Position numbers and translations under genes: made by a program
In this document: one piece after another, positions 25,696 through 35,120 of the stretch
Numbering within the stretch: the first letter of the stretch is position 1
Layout of the letters: each line of letters starts with the position of its first letter
Assembly: GCA_034003725.1 (NCBI GenBank)
Contig: JAVEYB010000012.1
Span: 56,296-120,295 of the forward strand
DNA length: 64,000 nucleotides
Reading direction: 5' to 3'
From: Candidatus Zixiibacteriota bacterium
GTDB taxonomy: Bacteria; Zixibacteria; MSB-5A5; GN15; FEB-12
Notes under the pieces: model-generated
The model's database searches: none
What the model saw: only the letters and a program-made list of their open reading frames with translations
Told to the model about the DNA's origin: nothing

Positions 25696-28600
25696 CTAGA
25701 AGCCCGCCACCACCTCCCCACGCCCGAAAATGCGGGCAGTGCGATTGTTCGCGTGTCGACCGGTTACGTTGAAGTTGATCCGCATACCATCACGTACCCC
25801 AAAATTCAGAATAACCGACCAGATTGCGCCTCGTACGCCCGGGCGGTTGTCGGTAAGCTGGTAAGATACACCGGAAATGTCGCCCTCGAGATCCTGCAGG
25901 TAAAGTTCAAGCGACGACCGAAGTTCTCCGCGCTGGATCACGCGCAGACGGGAGTCGAAAAGCGCCGAGTAGATCTGCGATCGAACACGCGAGACGTCGT
26001 CGGCGCGGCGATACGCACCGCCGGCAGACAACTCTCCGCCAGACAAGACCTGTCGCGCCGTGATTCCGAGACCGAACCCGGTTATGTCTCCCCGACCACC
26101 GTAGTAGGAATCGCGCTCGTGAGCAAAGACGCTGCCGGACTCTTCTATAAAGGTCTGGTGGATTCGCTGGCGCAGCTTGAGCGATCCCAAGCGGTCGCGT
26201 CGTTGTGGATCGGTGTCGAGAATACGCCGACGCTCAAGCTGGTCCGCATACTCGAGAACCAATACATGATAGCCGCCCAGCGGCAACAATCGTACATCGG
26301 CGGTGTACCGTCGTTCGAAGTAAAGAAACGGTTGACTCGGATCGCTGTAAAACGGCAAGGCCCACCACAAAGAACGATCACCGTCAGGCAGAAGCTCTTC
26401 ACGAACGTCGGTCGTCAGACGGAGAGCTATGAGGTCGTACTCACGGGAGAAAAAGAAACTCTTCTCTCCCCGACGTACATCATCGGTGGTCGACAGTAGT
26501 TCCTCGACCCTTAAGTAATTGCCGTCCGGATCCGGAATATACTGCCCGTCTTCGAAAACATAATCGCCGAGACCGGGCTCAACTTCCAAGTATGACACCC
26601 CTCTCGCATTACGTGTTTCCTCTGACACGAGATATGACGATGTGAACGTCAACCGCCGGCGCACGTCATCGTAGCGCAGATGCAATCGGCCGAGAAAGCT
26701 CTCCAGGTCGTCCTTCGTCCGTGACAGCCACTGATATGTCGCGTTCGCGTCATATGAGAAGGGTCCGAATCGACGAATGGAACCAGCGGCAAGTCGACTC
26801 CGACCGAGAGCCTTACTCCACGATTCGTTCAAGGAGTCCTCATCGTAGAGCTCCCAGCGCAGGTAATCGGCGGCCTGTCGGATTTCCAATGTTACGCGGT
26901 CGTATCGGGCGCCCGTATTGTGCGCGGAGTACGTGTTGTGCCGGCGGTCGCGTTCGTATTCCGCCGACAGTTCCAGTCCGTTCAAAAGACCCACGGCACC
27001 GCCGATCTGCGCGTTGTCAATAGATCCGCGCCCCTCTTGTGACGCGCTGTCCAGATGCGACGATACCCCCTCATAGGACGCACGAGCCCGAATGCGGCGA
27101 TTGGTTACTGAAGCCGCAACTGTCGTGCGGGAAGCACCGAATCGATCTCTGTACCGCAGGTCGCCGTATCCGGCGCCGACGGAGAAGCCCGCAACCGGCC
27201 AAACCTCTCCCCGGGCTTCGTGAAGTACCTCCGTAGCCTTACTCGCAAATTCGGCCGGTAAATACCATCGACGGCCGAAGTCCGGATCATCGAGTCGCTC
27301 TCGCGTCGTATAGCCCGCCTCCTTTACTCGTCGATGGAGCGACACCTGGTTTGGCGCATCGGAATTCCGCCAAAGTCGCTTGTACCGGAGGTCGTAGAAA
27401 TCAGCGGCGTTGTCGTCGTCCTGACGAGCGGACAGCAGGTTTCGGTCGAACTCCGTTCTACGGTATTCCGCCGTGATCGTTCCCAGCCGGTTGCTGCGGG
27501 CACCCGCTATAAGCTGATACTCATCGCTGCGCGCGGGCGCAGTCAGTTCGATTACCGGTTCATAGTCTCCCAGGCTATCGCCCACGAAGCGATAGACATC
27601 CGAACCGACAAATTGATAGGACCCGCTGCCGGGGCCGACATAACTGAATGAGACCGAGAAATCTCCCGCTCCGTCACCCACATATTGAAACACCGAATCC
27701 GGCAGGCTATCCGGGATCAGCGAGTAATCGCCGGATGTGTCGGGTATCACTCCCGAGCGGAACACACGCGCGTCTCCGCCAACCTCCAGCAGACTCAAGT
27801 CCGCTGCCGAAAATTCACCCGCCTCCGGGCGTTGGGGATCGTCGCCCTCTCTGATCGCACCAGCCGAGAAGAACAGGCTTGAGTCGGCGGTGAGCGCGCC
27901 GGCTCTTCCCGCGAAAAGCTCCTGCTCGAAAGATGTGAGCAGAGGTTCATAGTCGATTTCGATCCTGCTTCGTGAATCCATCGGACGGCTCACCGTGAAT
28001 GTGATTCGCCCGGTCGGGTAGTCCATCGTGTAGTCTTTGCTGGCCCCGCGCTCCAGCTTAACCCCGTCGAGCCACACCGACTCTGAGCCCGGGACTATCG
28101 CTTGTCCTGAGTTCCCAGTCACCTGGTAGGGTCCCTGAAAACCATCCGAACCGCCGAGGCGTGCAGTCTCGAACCTGCCGCGAGGGCGTGCTGCTGCTGC
28201 TGCCATATGCCAGTTGGGGTAGGACACCGCCGCTGAAGCACCCGACACCTGCTTTCCCATCAGTCGATTTGGCATCCCGCCGATCGTGATATCCCCCAGT
28301 TGCGCATGCAGACGTTTTGAGCGGAGTTGTACATTGACTTTGTCAAGTTCGCCCAGTCGGCTGTTGAGAGTGCCATAAGATGGATCATATCCTCGGTCCG
28401 TAACAGCGCCGGTGATTTCCACACCCGGCGTCAACTCCCCCTCGATAGTCATATTAAGCGATTGGCTGAACTCCGATGTCCCCGTCGAGCGTGCTGAGAA
28501 GCGAAAGCTCTTGGCCCCGCTCAACTGCACGCCCCGCCCCCCCGGCGCCGGGCGCCCCGCAGATGGATCAGTGATCGGCGACGAGAGCCTGCTTTCCGCT

Positions 28601-28947
28601 GCGGAGGATATATCGGGTATCTCGCGCCCAATCCAGCGACTCGCCCAATCGGGCAGCCGACGGTAAACCACCTTGAGCGTGTCGTCCGTGGAGAAATGCC
28701 GCTCCGTCAGTAGGAGAAGAAAGGCACCGGTGCCGGGGTCATAGAGGTAATCGCGGTCACGAATTAGGAGGCTGTCGTTCAGGTACAGCGAGTCGGAGTC
28801 GCCGATGATGATTGCGTTGTCGGTACTTACGGCCAGCGGAATGTCTGGGGCGACGAATACTCGGCGAACGAGCTCGACTGACGCTGATAACGTTGGTGGC
28901 GTCGAGAGAACGATGGCGACCAGAAATGCAGCGATTCGTGCATGCAC
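25696..28947 (-). CDS. Giant outer-membrane or cell-surface protein, unknown function
   Basis: This 1083-residue exported protein (GTG start 28947 after GGAGG) has a signal peptide and long runs of alternating residues typical of beta-barrel or beta-sheet. Near residue 260-300 it has a phrase seen in FCB surface proteins: WLDGVKLERGASKDYTMDYP. Residues about 395-470 and 790-815 repeat short motifs such as YVGPGSGSYQFVG and PGLGDYVFEDG. No catalytic motif is visible. It lies between an NHL lipoprotein and a BamA-like gene in the porU operon, so a T9SS-linked outer-membrane role is possible but unproven. Confidence 0.7.
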   Translation of the reverse strand: MHARIAAFLVAIVLSTPPTLSASVELVRRVFVAPDIPLAVSTDNAIIIGDSDSLYLNDSLLIRDRDYLYDPGTGAFLLLLTERHFSTDDTLKVVYRRLPDWASRWIGREIPDISSAAESRLSSPITDPSAGRPAPGGRGVQLSGAKSFRFSARSTGTSEFSQSLNMTIEGELTPGVEITGAVTDRGYDPSYGTLNSRLGELDKVNVQLRSKRLHAQLGDITIGGMPNRLMGKQVSGASAAVSYPNWHMAAAAARPRGRFETARLGGSDGFQGPYQVTGNSGQAIVPGSESVWLDGVKLERGASKDYTMDYPTGRITFTVSRPMDSRSRIEIDYEPLLTSFEQELFAGRAGALTADSSLFFSAGAIREGDDPQRPEAGEFSAADLSLLEVGGDARVFRSGVIPDTSGDYSLIPDSLPDSVFQYVGDGAGDFSVSFSYVGPGSGSYQFVGSDVYRFVGDSLGDYEPVIELTAPARSDEYQLIAGARSNRLGTITAEYRRTEFDRNLLSARQDDDNAADFYDLRYKRLWRNSDAPNQVSLHRRVKEAGYTTRERLDDPDFGRRWYLPAEFASKATEVLHEARGEVWPVAGFSVGAGYGDLRYRDRFGASRTTVAASVTNRRIRARASYEGVSSHLDSASQEGRGSIDNAQIGGAVGLLNGLELSAEYERDRRHNTYSAHNTGARYDRVTLEIRQAADYLRWELYDEDSLNESWSKALGRSRLAAGSIRRFGPFSYDANATYQWLSRTKDDLESFLGRLHLRYDDVRRRLTFTSSYLVSEETRNARGVSYLEVEPGLGDYVFEDGQYIPDPDGNYLRVEELLSTTDDVRRGEKSFFFSREYDLIALRLTTDVREELLPDGDRSLWWALPFYSDPSQPFLYFERRYTADVRLLPLGGYHVLVLEYADQLERRRILDTDPQRRDRLGSLKLRQRIHQTFIEESGSVFAHERDSYYGGRGDITGFGLGITARQVLSGGELSAGGAYRRADDVSRVRSQIYSALFDSRLRVIQRGELRSSLELYLQDLEGDISGVSYQLTDNRPGVRGAIWSVILNFGVRDGMRINFNVTGRHANNRTARIFGRGEVVAGF

Positions 28948-28959
28948 CGCCGCCTCCGC

Positions 28960-29928
28960 TCACTCACCGTCGTTGAGAACTCGTCCGATCAGAAGGCGGT
29001 TGTGCGGGGAGTCGCACAGTATGAGACGGCCATCGCTCATCGCAGCTATGTCGGTGATGTCCGCGAACGAATGATCCGCCCCGAGGATTCGAGACTGCAA
29101 TTCGAAGATGAGTCTCCCTGCCGGATCAAAACACAGCAGCGCCGGAAGATCTCGATCGACTACCCACACGCGCAAGGCACGGTCAACAGTCGCAGCTACG
29201 GGGTAGCGGAACACCTTTTCCCCAAAGGCGCCGGCGAAATTACCAAATCGGTCATATCGACTGACCCGGCTGTTCCCGGCGTCGCACAAGAGAAAGCCGC
29301 CGCGTCCATCAGGCGCGATTTTCTCCGGACTGGACACCTGCCCCCCAGAATATCCAAATTCGGCGATGAATCGATCGAAACGATCCGTATTGTCAAACAG
29401 CGCGACTCGGTCCTTGTCGCGGTCCGCGACCCAGATCTCGCCGTAATCGGTCAGGGCGACTCCCGACGGCTGACCAAAAAGAACGGGATCGTCAAACGTC
29501 AGAAGAGTGAGTTCATTCACAAACTGCAGGCGCGAGTTGAAGCGGCAGACACGCGTGTTGCCCCTATCGGCGACGAGTACGTTCAATCCGTTATCGACTG
29601 AGATAAAACCCGGACGATTCAGCAAACCCGGTGCGCTGCCGTAACCGCCAATGTCATCTCTCGGCGCAAGCTGGTGCGAGAGACTGATCACCCGGTGATT
29701 GCCGGCATCGGTGATATATATTGAGCCTCGGAAGTCTACCGCGACTCCATACGGGGCGCTCAGCGGCTCTCCCAGAATATCACCGTCGATAACGGTATCG
29801 AGGATCACTGCCGACGGCTTCGGAACAGCCGCCGATTCATCGCTAACACCACCCTGCTTCCCTCCACACGCCAGTCCCGCCGCAATCAGCGCTGTAGCAA
29901 AGATCAGTCTTCCGCGTTCGTTCAACAT
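28960..29928 (-). CDS. NHL-repeat (beta-propeller) lipoprotein
   Basis: This 322-residue lipoprotein has lipobox GLAC (Cys 21; start ATG 29928, or GTG one codon earlier). It is followed by about six NHL repeats with recurrent phrases PYGVAVDFRGSIYITDAGNH and PSGVALTDYGEIWVADRDKD, spaced about 45 residues, forming a six-bladed propeller. Such proteins bind ligands or other proteins at the cell surface; no enzyme motif is visible. Its start overlaps the end of the DUF5683 gene as TGATG. Confidence 0.87.
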   Translation of the reverse strand: MLNERGRLIFATALIAAGLACGGKQGGVSDESAAVPKPSAVILDTVIDGDILGEPLSAPYGVAVDFRGSIYITDAGNHRVISLSHQLAPRDDIGGYGSAPGLLNRPGFISVDNGLNVLVADRGNTRVCRFNSRLQFVNELTLLTFDDPVLFGQPSGVALTDYGEIWVADRDKDRVALFDNTDRFDRFIAEFGYSGGQVSSPEKIAPDGRGGFLLCDAGNSRVSRYDRFGNFAGAFGEKVFRYPVAATVDRALRVWVVDRDLPALLCFDPAGRLIFELQSRILGADHSFADITDIAAMSDGRLILCDSPHNRLLIGRVLNDGE

Positions 29929-30725
29929 CACTCAAAATCGGTGTAAAACGTGAGTGATACCTGCGTTTTCGAGGCAAAAGGATTTATCCGCAGTTTCATA
30001 TCCGAGCGACCCCGGGTGGCAAACGACTCGGTCGAGAACTGCTTGTTCAAACGCTGACCATCGCGAATAGCGTCAATCACCGAGATGATGCGGTCGACAA
30101 TCGCGACCCCGATCATAAACTCGGATCGGCGGTCGGCTTCCCGGGCGCGGTTTTTCAGGTGCCGATACGTCTCCTGGTCTTCCTCACTCTGCCAGCGCCA
30201 GTGGTTATCGGGGGTGTCATTGAGGTAGGCGCGTTCGGGATCAAAAACGCGGCCAAACGTATTGTATTCATCAATGCTGGTGTAGAAGCCTACCAGGTCG
30301 CGGAACTCGTCATTTTTCCCATCTAGTCGGGCGTTCGCGTTCTGGGCGGCAAACCGGACGTAGTCGTCCTCCTTCCAGTTACCGTAGATTTTGAACGAGA
30401 AGTACCCGACCCATGTGAGCGCTTCGGCTGCGAAGAAGTAGCGTGCTTTCTTCTTGTTGCCCAGATAGTACTCCCCCGCTCCGGGAATGAGCGCAGACAG
30501 CAAGGCGGCCTTCAATGTTGACTTGCGCCGCGGTTGAGCGTCAGCATCGGTTGTAGTGGACTTGGGCACCGCCGTGCGGGTTGGATTGTCGAATTCGTCG
30601 GACCAGCCGCCAGCATAAAGGCTGATCTGCATGGCGTCCTGTACCGGCGTTGGTTTCAATTCGACAGCGCCCGTCCACGACGGCAACAGCATCGCGACGG
30701 CTGCAAACGTGGCAATCCTTCTCAT
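29928..30725 (-). CDS. DUF5683-like exported protein
   Basis: This 265-residue protein starts at the ATG at 30725, since the longer start at 30764 lacks a signal-like N-terminus. It has a signal peptide, then a low-complexity region, then the DUF5683-like core from about residue 80: ALIPGAGEYYLGNKKKARYF followed by ALTWVGYFSFKIYGNW, two membrane-associated helices. The DUF5683 family is common in FCB bacteria, with unknown function. A homologous gene lies 19 bases upstream, so it may be an old tandem duplication. Confidence 0.75.
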   Translation of the reverse strand: MRRIATFAAVAMLLPSWTGAVELKPTPVQDAMQISLYAGGWSDEFDNPTRTAVPKSTTTDADAQPRRKSTLKAALLSALIPGAGEYYLGNKKKARYFFAAEALTWVGYFSFKIYGNWKEDDYVRFAAQNANARLDGKNDEFRDLVGFYTSIDEYNTFGRVFDPERAYLNDTPDNHWRWQSEEDQETYRHLKNRAREADRRSEFMIGVAIVDRIISVIDAIRDGQRLNKQFSTESFATRGRSDMKLRINPFASKTQVSLTFYTDFE

Positions 30726-30744
30726 ACGACTTGTAGTCTCCCGT

Positions 30745-31698
30745 CTAAAAACGCCATGCAACATGGAGAAAAGGCGTATCGCGAAGTGAATTGTAGCTCG
30801 CCAGCGCCGCCCGTACGTCTAACCGGGACTCCCCGGAACCGTATTGCCGCAACGCATCATTGTGGCGTTTGGTGCTGAAGTAGGCCTCGAATCCGCTGAT
30901 GAGCCGATTCAGAATGGATACCATGATCATCTTGCGGGCATCCTCCAATTTGCTGTTTGCGTCGGCTCGCATCTGTTCATAATCCAGCCGCAGTCGAGAA
31001 TACGGGGTCAGAGCATCGGATATGATTCGTGGCGGCGGGTTTCCGGCGCTGTAGTCATCGAGTGTGTTGCCGTCGAATTCTGCATCCTCCCATCCCCATG
31101 CGAACTGGTTGTATTTGCCCGTCATTTCGTAGTACTGCTGGGTCCGCGTATCGGGCAGATGATGCGAGACCTCCTGCTCGCTGATCAAATCATCATCAGC
31201 TTCTCCGTACGCCCACAGGAGATACTGCTGTTCGTATCTCTCTCGGCTCCAATACTTCCGGTTATAAGCCTCGAACTCGTCCTCCATATCGACACCATCC
31301 GCGTGCCACTTGAATTGCAGCGCCCAGAGAGCAACATCGGCAGCAAAGAACGCCACTGCCTTGGTTTTGCTGCCATAATACAGCTGGCCCGCACCGGGAA
31401 CAATCATGGAGAGGGCGAACGCTTTGAACGGCGACTTCGTGCCGGGAGGCGAGTCCGATCCGTCGCGAAAACTATCTGCAACCCGCTCGTCACCAAAATC
31501 ACCACCGTCCGGCTGATCGATCCTGCCGGCGACTCCATCATCAAATCGAAGACCCGTCAGTTCTAGCGACAGACGAGACGGCTGAAGAACGACATCAGTG
31601 CCCCCCTGACTGGACGGCGTCATTTGCGTCGCCGAGAGGCTGCCGGAAAACGCCAATGCGGCGGCCGTGACAATCGATACTCGGTGAATCACTTTCAT
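30745..31698 (-). CDS. DUF5683-like exported protein, paralogue of the next gene
   Basis: This 317-residue protein starts at the ATG at 31698, which has AGAGGAG upstream. Extending to 31827 would run into the M6 protease gene. A signal peptide is followed by a low-complexity region and the core ALSMIVPGAGQLYYGSKTKA, matching the paralogue's ALIPGAGEYYLGNKKKA, then helices and acidic stretches. The role is unknown. The pair is sandwiched between the M6 protease and the propeller lipoprotein. Confidence 0.75.
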   Translation of the reverse strand: MKVIHRVSIVTAAALAFSGSLSATQMTPSSQGGTDVVLQPSRLSLELTGLRFDDGVAGRIDQPDGGDFGDERVADSFRDGSDSPPGTKSPFKAFALSMIVPGAGQLYYGSKTKAVAFFAADVALWALQFKWHADGVDMEDEFEAYNRKYWSRERYEQQYLLWAYGEADDDLISEQEVSHHLPDTRTQQYYEMTGKYNQFAWGWEDAEFDGNTLDDYSAGNPPPRIISDALTPYSRLRLDYEQMRADANSKLEDARKMIMVSILNRLISGFEAYFSTKRHNDALRQYGSGESRLDVRAALASYNSLRDTPFLHVAWRF

Positions 31699-31721
31699 GC
31701 GCGTCTCGTCTCCTCTGGTTT

Positions 31722-34700
31722 CTATCGGATCACCGCTACATCGGTAAAGGCGGTTCTTGTGCCGCCGCCGTACTCGACCTTGATGATGCACCGGTAAACA
31801 CCGGGTGTGACGTCTGCACACTGCCACAAAACCTCGTTATCGACTCCCGGTGTGCGCGGACCGTCGAGCGCAGAGACTTCCTCCCCGGTCAAGTCGTAAA
31901 TCGTCAGTGTCACTTTGTCCGGCGACTGACCCAGATAATACCGGAAGGTCGTCTCTCCATCCAGCACCGGATTGGGGTAGTTATAGAAGCGCTGTTCGTC
32001 GAAATCAGCGCTCAGCGCCGTCGGACTTCCCAGGCGTGACTGATCGAAACTGAGAGAGCCATTTGGGGCAGCGCCATACATGGGCCAGTATGAACGTGTG
32101 CTGTCGGCGCTGCAATCCCAGGCATAAAACCACCCATCGGCTCCGAGGTACCCCAGGTAGCCGCCGCTTGAGTCACTGTAAACAACCGGTGAACCAACAC
32201 CAAGTTCGCCGCCGGACAGCGGAAAGCCGTAGGTACGTTCGCCACCGAATGAATAAACATTGCCGATTTCCGTTGGGAAGACGGTTTCCGGACGGCCACC
32301 AGTCTCGATATCCGCCACGACCGCCGCAGCCATGACGCGGTCGTCGGGGAAACGATCGTTGACCTCTACAGGGAATTCCGTGACGAGCGTGAGATTGCGA
32401 TTAAATGCATACAGTGATCCGATCCCGCCGATCAAGAGTTCCGGATAGCCATCATCGTCAATGTCCGCAGCCACGGGGTTCACGGTAAAGGTCAGGCCCG
32501 TTTCTCGGGACTCCAACAACTGGAATTGCGCCGGGGAGCCGGATGTATCGACCGAGACCAGCGCGATGCGACCATCATGAGAAAACGCGGCAATCTCGGG
32601 AGTCCCATCTCTGTCGACATCGACGGTGATGGGTCCGTACTCGTAGTACTCGCCGAGATCGAACGTGGGGGTCGTATCAGTCACAGCAGTGGCCGGCCTG
32701 TAGAGCTTCATCCCTGTGGCGAGCGAATCCCCGTACATCAGAAGAAGAGATTCGCCCACCGAACAGATACCGTGGTACTCCCGCAAGTCGACATACGGAG
32801 CCGGTGCTATAATAACCGACGCCGTCAAAGAATCCTTTCGATAAATGGCGCCCGTAGTTGTCAATGCCCAAAGTCGCTTGCCGAAGATGAGGGCGATGGG
32901 TGCGCCATCGGTATTGATGAAGTCGGCCAGATCGGCCTGACCGTTGTTGCCCAGGTCCTGCGGCGCGTACACAAATACACGGCCGCTAGTCCCCACTCCA
33001 GAATAGGGTGTCCCGACCGCGATCAATTTGGGCGACGAAATATCGCCGTAGTCCCCGGTCACGGGACCGCAGTAAATGCTGTCACCGTGCAAAGCATACA
33101 GCGGCACCGGGTACTGAATTCCGGCATTGACGGTGGCTCCGGCCACGTTATAGTAGGTAACGCACGGATCGCATTCGGACTCGCGATGGATGAAATTCTC
33201 GCCTTTGGTGGTGAAGACAAAGAGGGCGTCGGCCGCGGCCGCGATAACTTCCGGCGTACCGTCGCGATCGATATCATCGGCAACCGGGGAAATCCCCACG
33301 GACGGCAGCTGGCAGCGTACCGGGAATCCTTCGGAGAGCTTGTCAGTCTCCACGCTGAAAACCATGACGGAGTCAAGTACGAGACTGGCCGGCACGCCGG
33401 CACTGTCTCGTCGGATACCGGTCACGTAGACGTGAGTGTTGTTGCCGGTGTTGTCGAATGCCGGCGGATTCGTGTTCGGTGTGAAGGAGTTGTTTCGGTC
33501 CTCGCGGAACAGGTCCGCCTCGCTGCCGTAACCGCGGCGGTAGTAGCCGCCGAAATCCACGATACCGTCCGCTTCCACGAGGGAAATGAAGCGACGATCG
33601 GGGATCCACTGCAGTTGGTTCGCCTCGAAACGGGTCGGGACGTCATCGGGGAACTGGGGGTTGCTGCTGCCGACGGCAGGGAGCCCCGCCACGCTCTCAT
33701 CGACGAGATAGATGGCCAGTCCGTTGCCCGCCACGAGCGCGTCGTATTCTCCGGTGAATACGAGGCCAGAATCGGTGACTTCCACCGGGCCCAGGATGAC
33801 GTTTGAGGCAGAGTCAATTCGAATCGGCTGCTGAAAAGTCGGCGGCGGGTTGGGTGCGAAATCGTCCAGTCGATTCTCGATGAGATAGTACTCTTTCTCA
33901 GATATCGGCACTCGTGCGATGTTGAGGCTGTCAGACTGCGCGGCGGCCGCGACCACACGTATGTCGGTCCCCCGACGGAAGTCTTTCACCTCGTCGAAGC
34001 CGAGATACGCTCGCGACCACGCCATCGGCATCAGCGGAATAGCGCCGAATACCGTTCCCGTACGGTAACCGAAGTCGACACCGGTACCAAAGCCATTGTT
34101 GTCCATAAGGGCAAAGTCGCCCAGTTGTGACAGGAAATTGCTCGTGTTGTACAGGTCCACCAGTCCAATCTGGTGCCCGAACTCGTGCGCCAGCACGGCG
34201 TTGAGCGCCGTGGCGCGGTTGTCCTGCGACGCGGTTTCCGGCATCATCAACGCCTCGCTGATTACCAGGGTGCCGTTGTCGACGGATACCGCGAGCTCGT
34301 CGCTGATCTTGATGAATCCCGTGAAGAGATCCGAACAGGTTGGGGGAAAACCGATGTCATTCTGCCTGTCGGAGCCGGCGTGGAACAGAAAGATCGCTCC
34401 GTATTGTGAGAAATCGATATCCGGGTACAGCGTGGGATCGATCCGGTGCGCCGTATCCGCCAATGTAATGCAATCAACAAAGTACTTCTCAAGACCGCCG
34501 ATGATATCACCAAGTTGATTGCTGCATATCCCGTACTGGTTCATCGGATCAGGAAGCTGGTAGGTCGACGTAGACCCAAATGGGAATATGTCCCACTCCA
34601 GGTGCAGCGCTCCACGCGACACGGACGACCAGTAAATGTCGAGAGCGCGGAGATGGGCGTGAAAGTAAGCGGAATCATGGGGAGGCGGGTCAATCCAGTG

Positions 34701-35087
34701 GCCGACCAGGTTGTAGTAAGCCGCTGAATCCACAGGATTCGCCAGGGGATCGGCCATATTCATTAAGCCGTCTCCCGTTGTGTTCGGATCGCTGTCAGGC
34801 TGAAAGTCGAACCGAAGCACAAGACAGCGGATGGTCGTGTCGTTTGGTGCCATCGTGCTCACCGGCAGACTCCAACGACTGGCCCGACCATCCAGTCCGT
34901 TCACCGGAGAGTTAACCGGGCGGTTGGCACTGCACGACAGGCAGCGATGGCGCACGACGTTTTCGCCGGCGACGGGTTCGTGCACCCGTGTTCCCAGGAC
35001 AACCTTGTCGGCGGTGGCCGTCACTGCCACCGCCGCAACGATCACTACAGACCTCGCAAACGCGAGCACCCACTCCCTTACTTCCAC
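31722..35087 (-). CDS. Secreted M6-family metalloprotease with T9SS-type tail
   Basis: This 1121-residue protein has a zinc protease motif HEFGHQIGLVD (His-Glu at residues 301-302), as in M6 immune-inhibitor-A-like peptidases. Behind it lie beta-propeller/VCBS-like repeats (about residues 600-1000) and a C-terminal domain ending YNYPNPVLDGETTFRYYL ... GVYRCIIKVEYGGG. This tail resembles T9SS type A sorting domains. A GTG start at 35087 is used; a second GTG 18 bases on is also plausible. It lies between the PorV-like gene and the DUF5683 pair and is a likely T9SS cargo cleaved by PorU. Confidence 0.88.
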   Translation of the reverse strand: MEVREWVLAFARSVVIVAAVAVTATADKVVLGTRVHEPVAGENVVRHRCLSCSANRPVNSPVNGLDGRASRWSLPVSTMAPNDTTIRCLVLRFDFQPDSDPNTTGDGLMNMADPLANPVDSAAYYNLVGHWIDPPPHDSAYFHAHLRALDIYWSSVSRGALHLEWDIFPFGSTSTYQLPDPMNQYGICSNQLGDIIGGLEKYFVDCITLADTAHRIDPTLYPDIDFSQYGAIFLFHAGSDRQNDIGFPPTCSDLFTGFIKISDELAVSVDNGTLVISEALMMPETASQDNRATALNAVLAHEFGHQIGLVDLYNTSNFLSQLGDFALMDNNGFGTGVDFGYRTGTVFGAIPLMPMAWSRAYLGFDEVKDFRRGTDIRVVAAAAQSDSLNIARVPISEKEYYLIENRLDDFAPNPPPTFQQPIRIDSASNVILGPVEVTDSGLVFTGEYDALVAGNGLAIYLVDESVAGLPAVGSSNPQFPDDVPTRFEANQLQWIPDRRFISLVEADGIVDFGGYYRRGYGSEADLFREDRNNSFTPNTNPPAFDNTGNNTHVYVTGIRRDSAGVPASLVLDSVMVFSVETDKLSEGFPVRCQLPSVGISPVADDIDRDGTPEVIAAAADALFVFTTKGENFIHRESECDPCVTYYNVAGATVNAGIQYPVPLYALHGDSIYCGPVTGDYGDISSPKLIAVGTPYSGVGTSGRVFVYAPQDLGNNGQADLADFINTDGAPIALIFGKRLWALTTTGAIYRKDSLTASVIIAPAPYVDLREYHGICSVGESLLLMYGDSLATGMKLYRPATAVTDTTPTFDLGEYYEYGPITVDVDRDGTPEIAAFSHDGRIALVSVDTSGSPAQFQLLESRETGLTFTVNPVAADIDDDGYPELLIGGIGSLYAFNRNLTLVTEFPVEVNDRFPDDRVMAAAVVADIETGGRPETVFPTEIGNVYSFGGERTYGFPLSGGELGVGSPVVYSDSSGGYLGYLGADGWFYAWDCSADSTRSYWPMYGAAPNGSLSFDQSRLGSPTALSADFDEQRFYNYPNPVLDGETTFRYYLGQSPDKVTLTIYDLTGEEVSALDGPRTPGVDNEVLWQCADVTPGVYRCIIKVEYGGGTRTAFTDVAVIR

Positions 35088-35120
35088 TCCCTCATTCTCC
35101 TCCGTGCATTCGAGCCGCGT

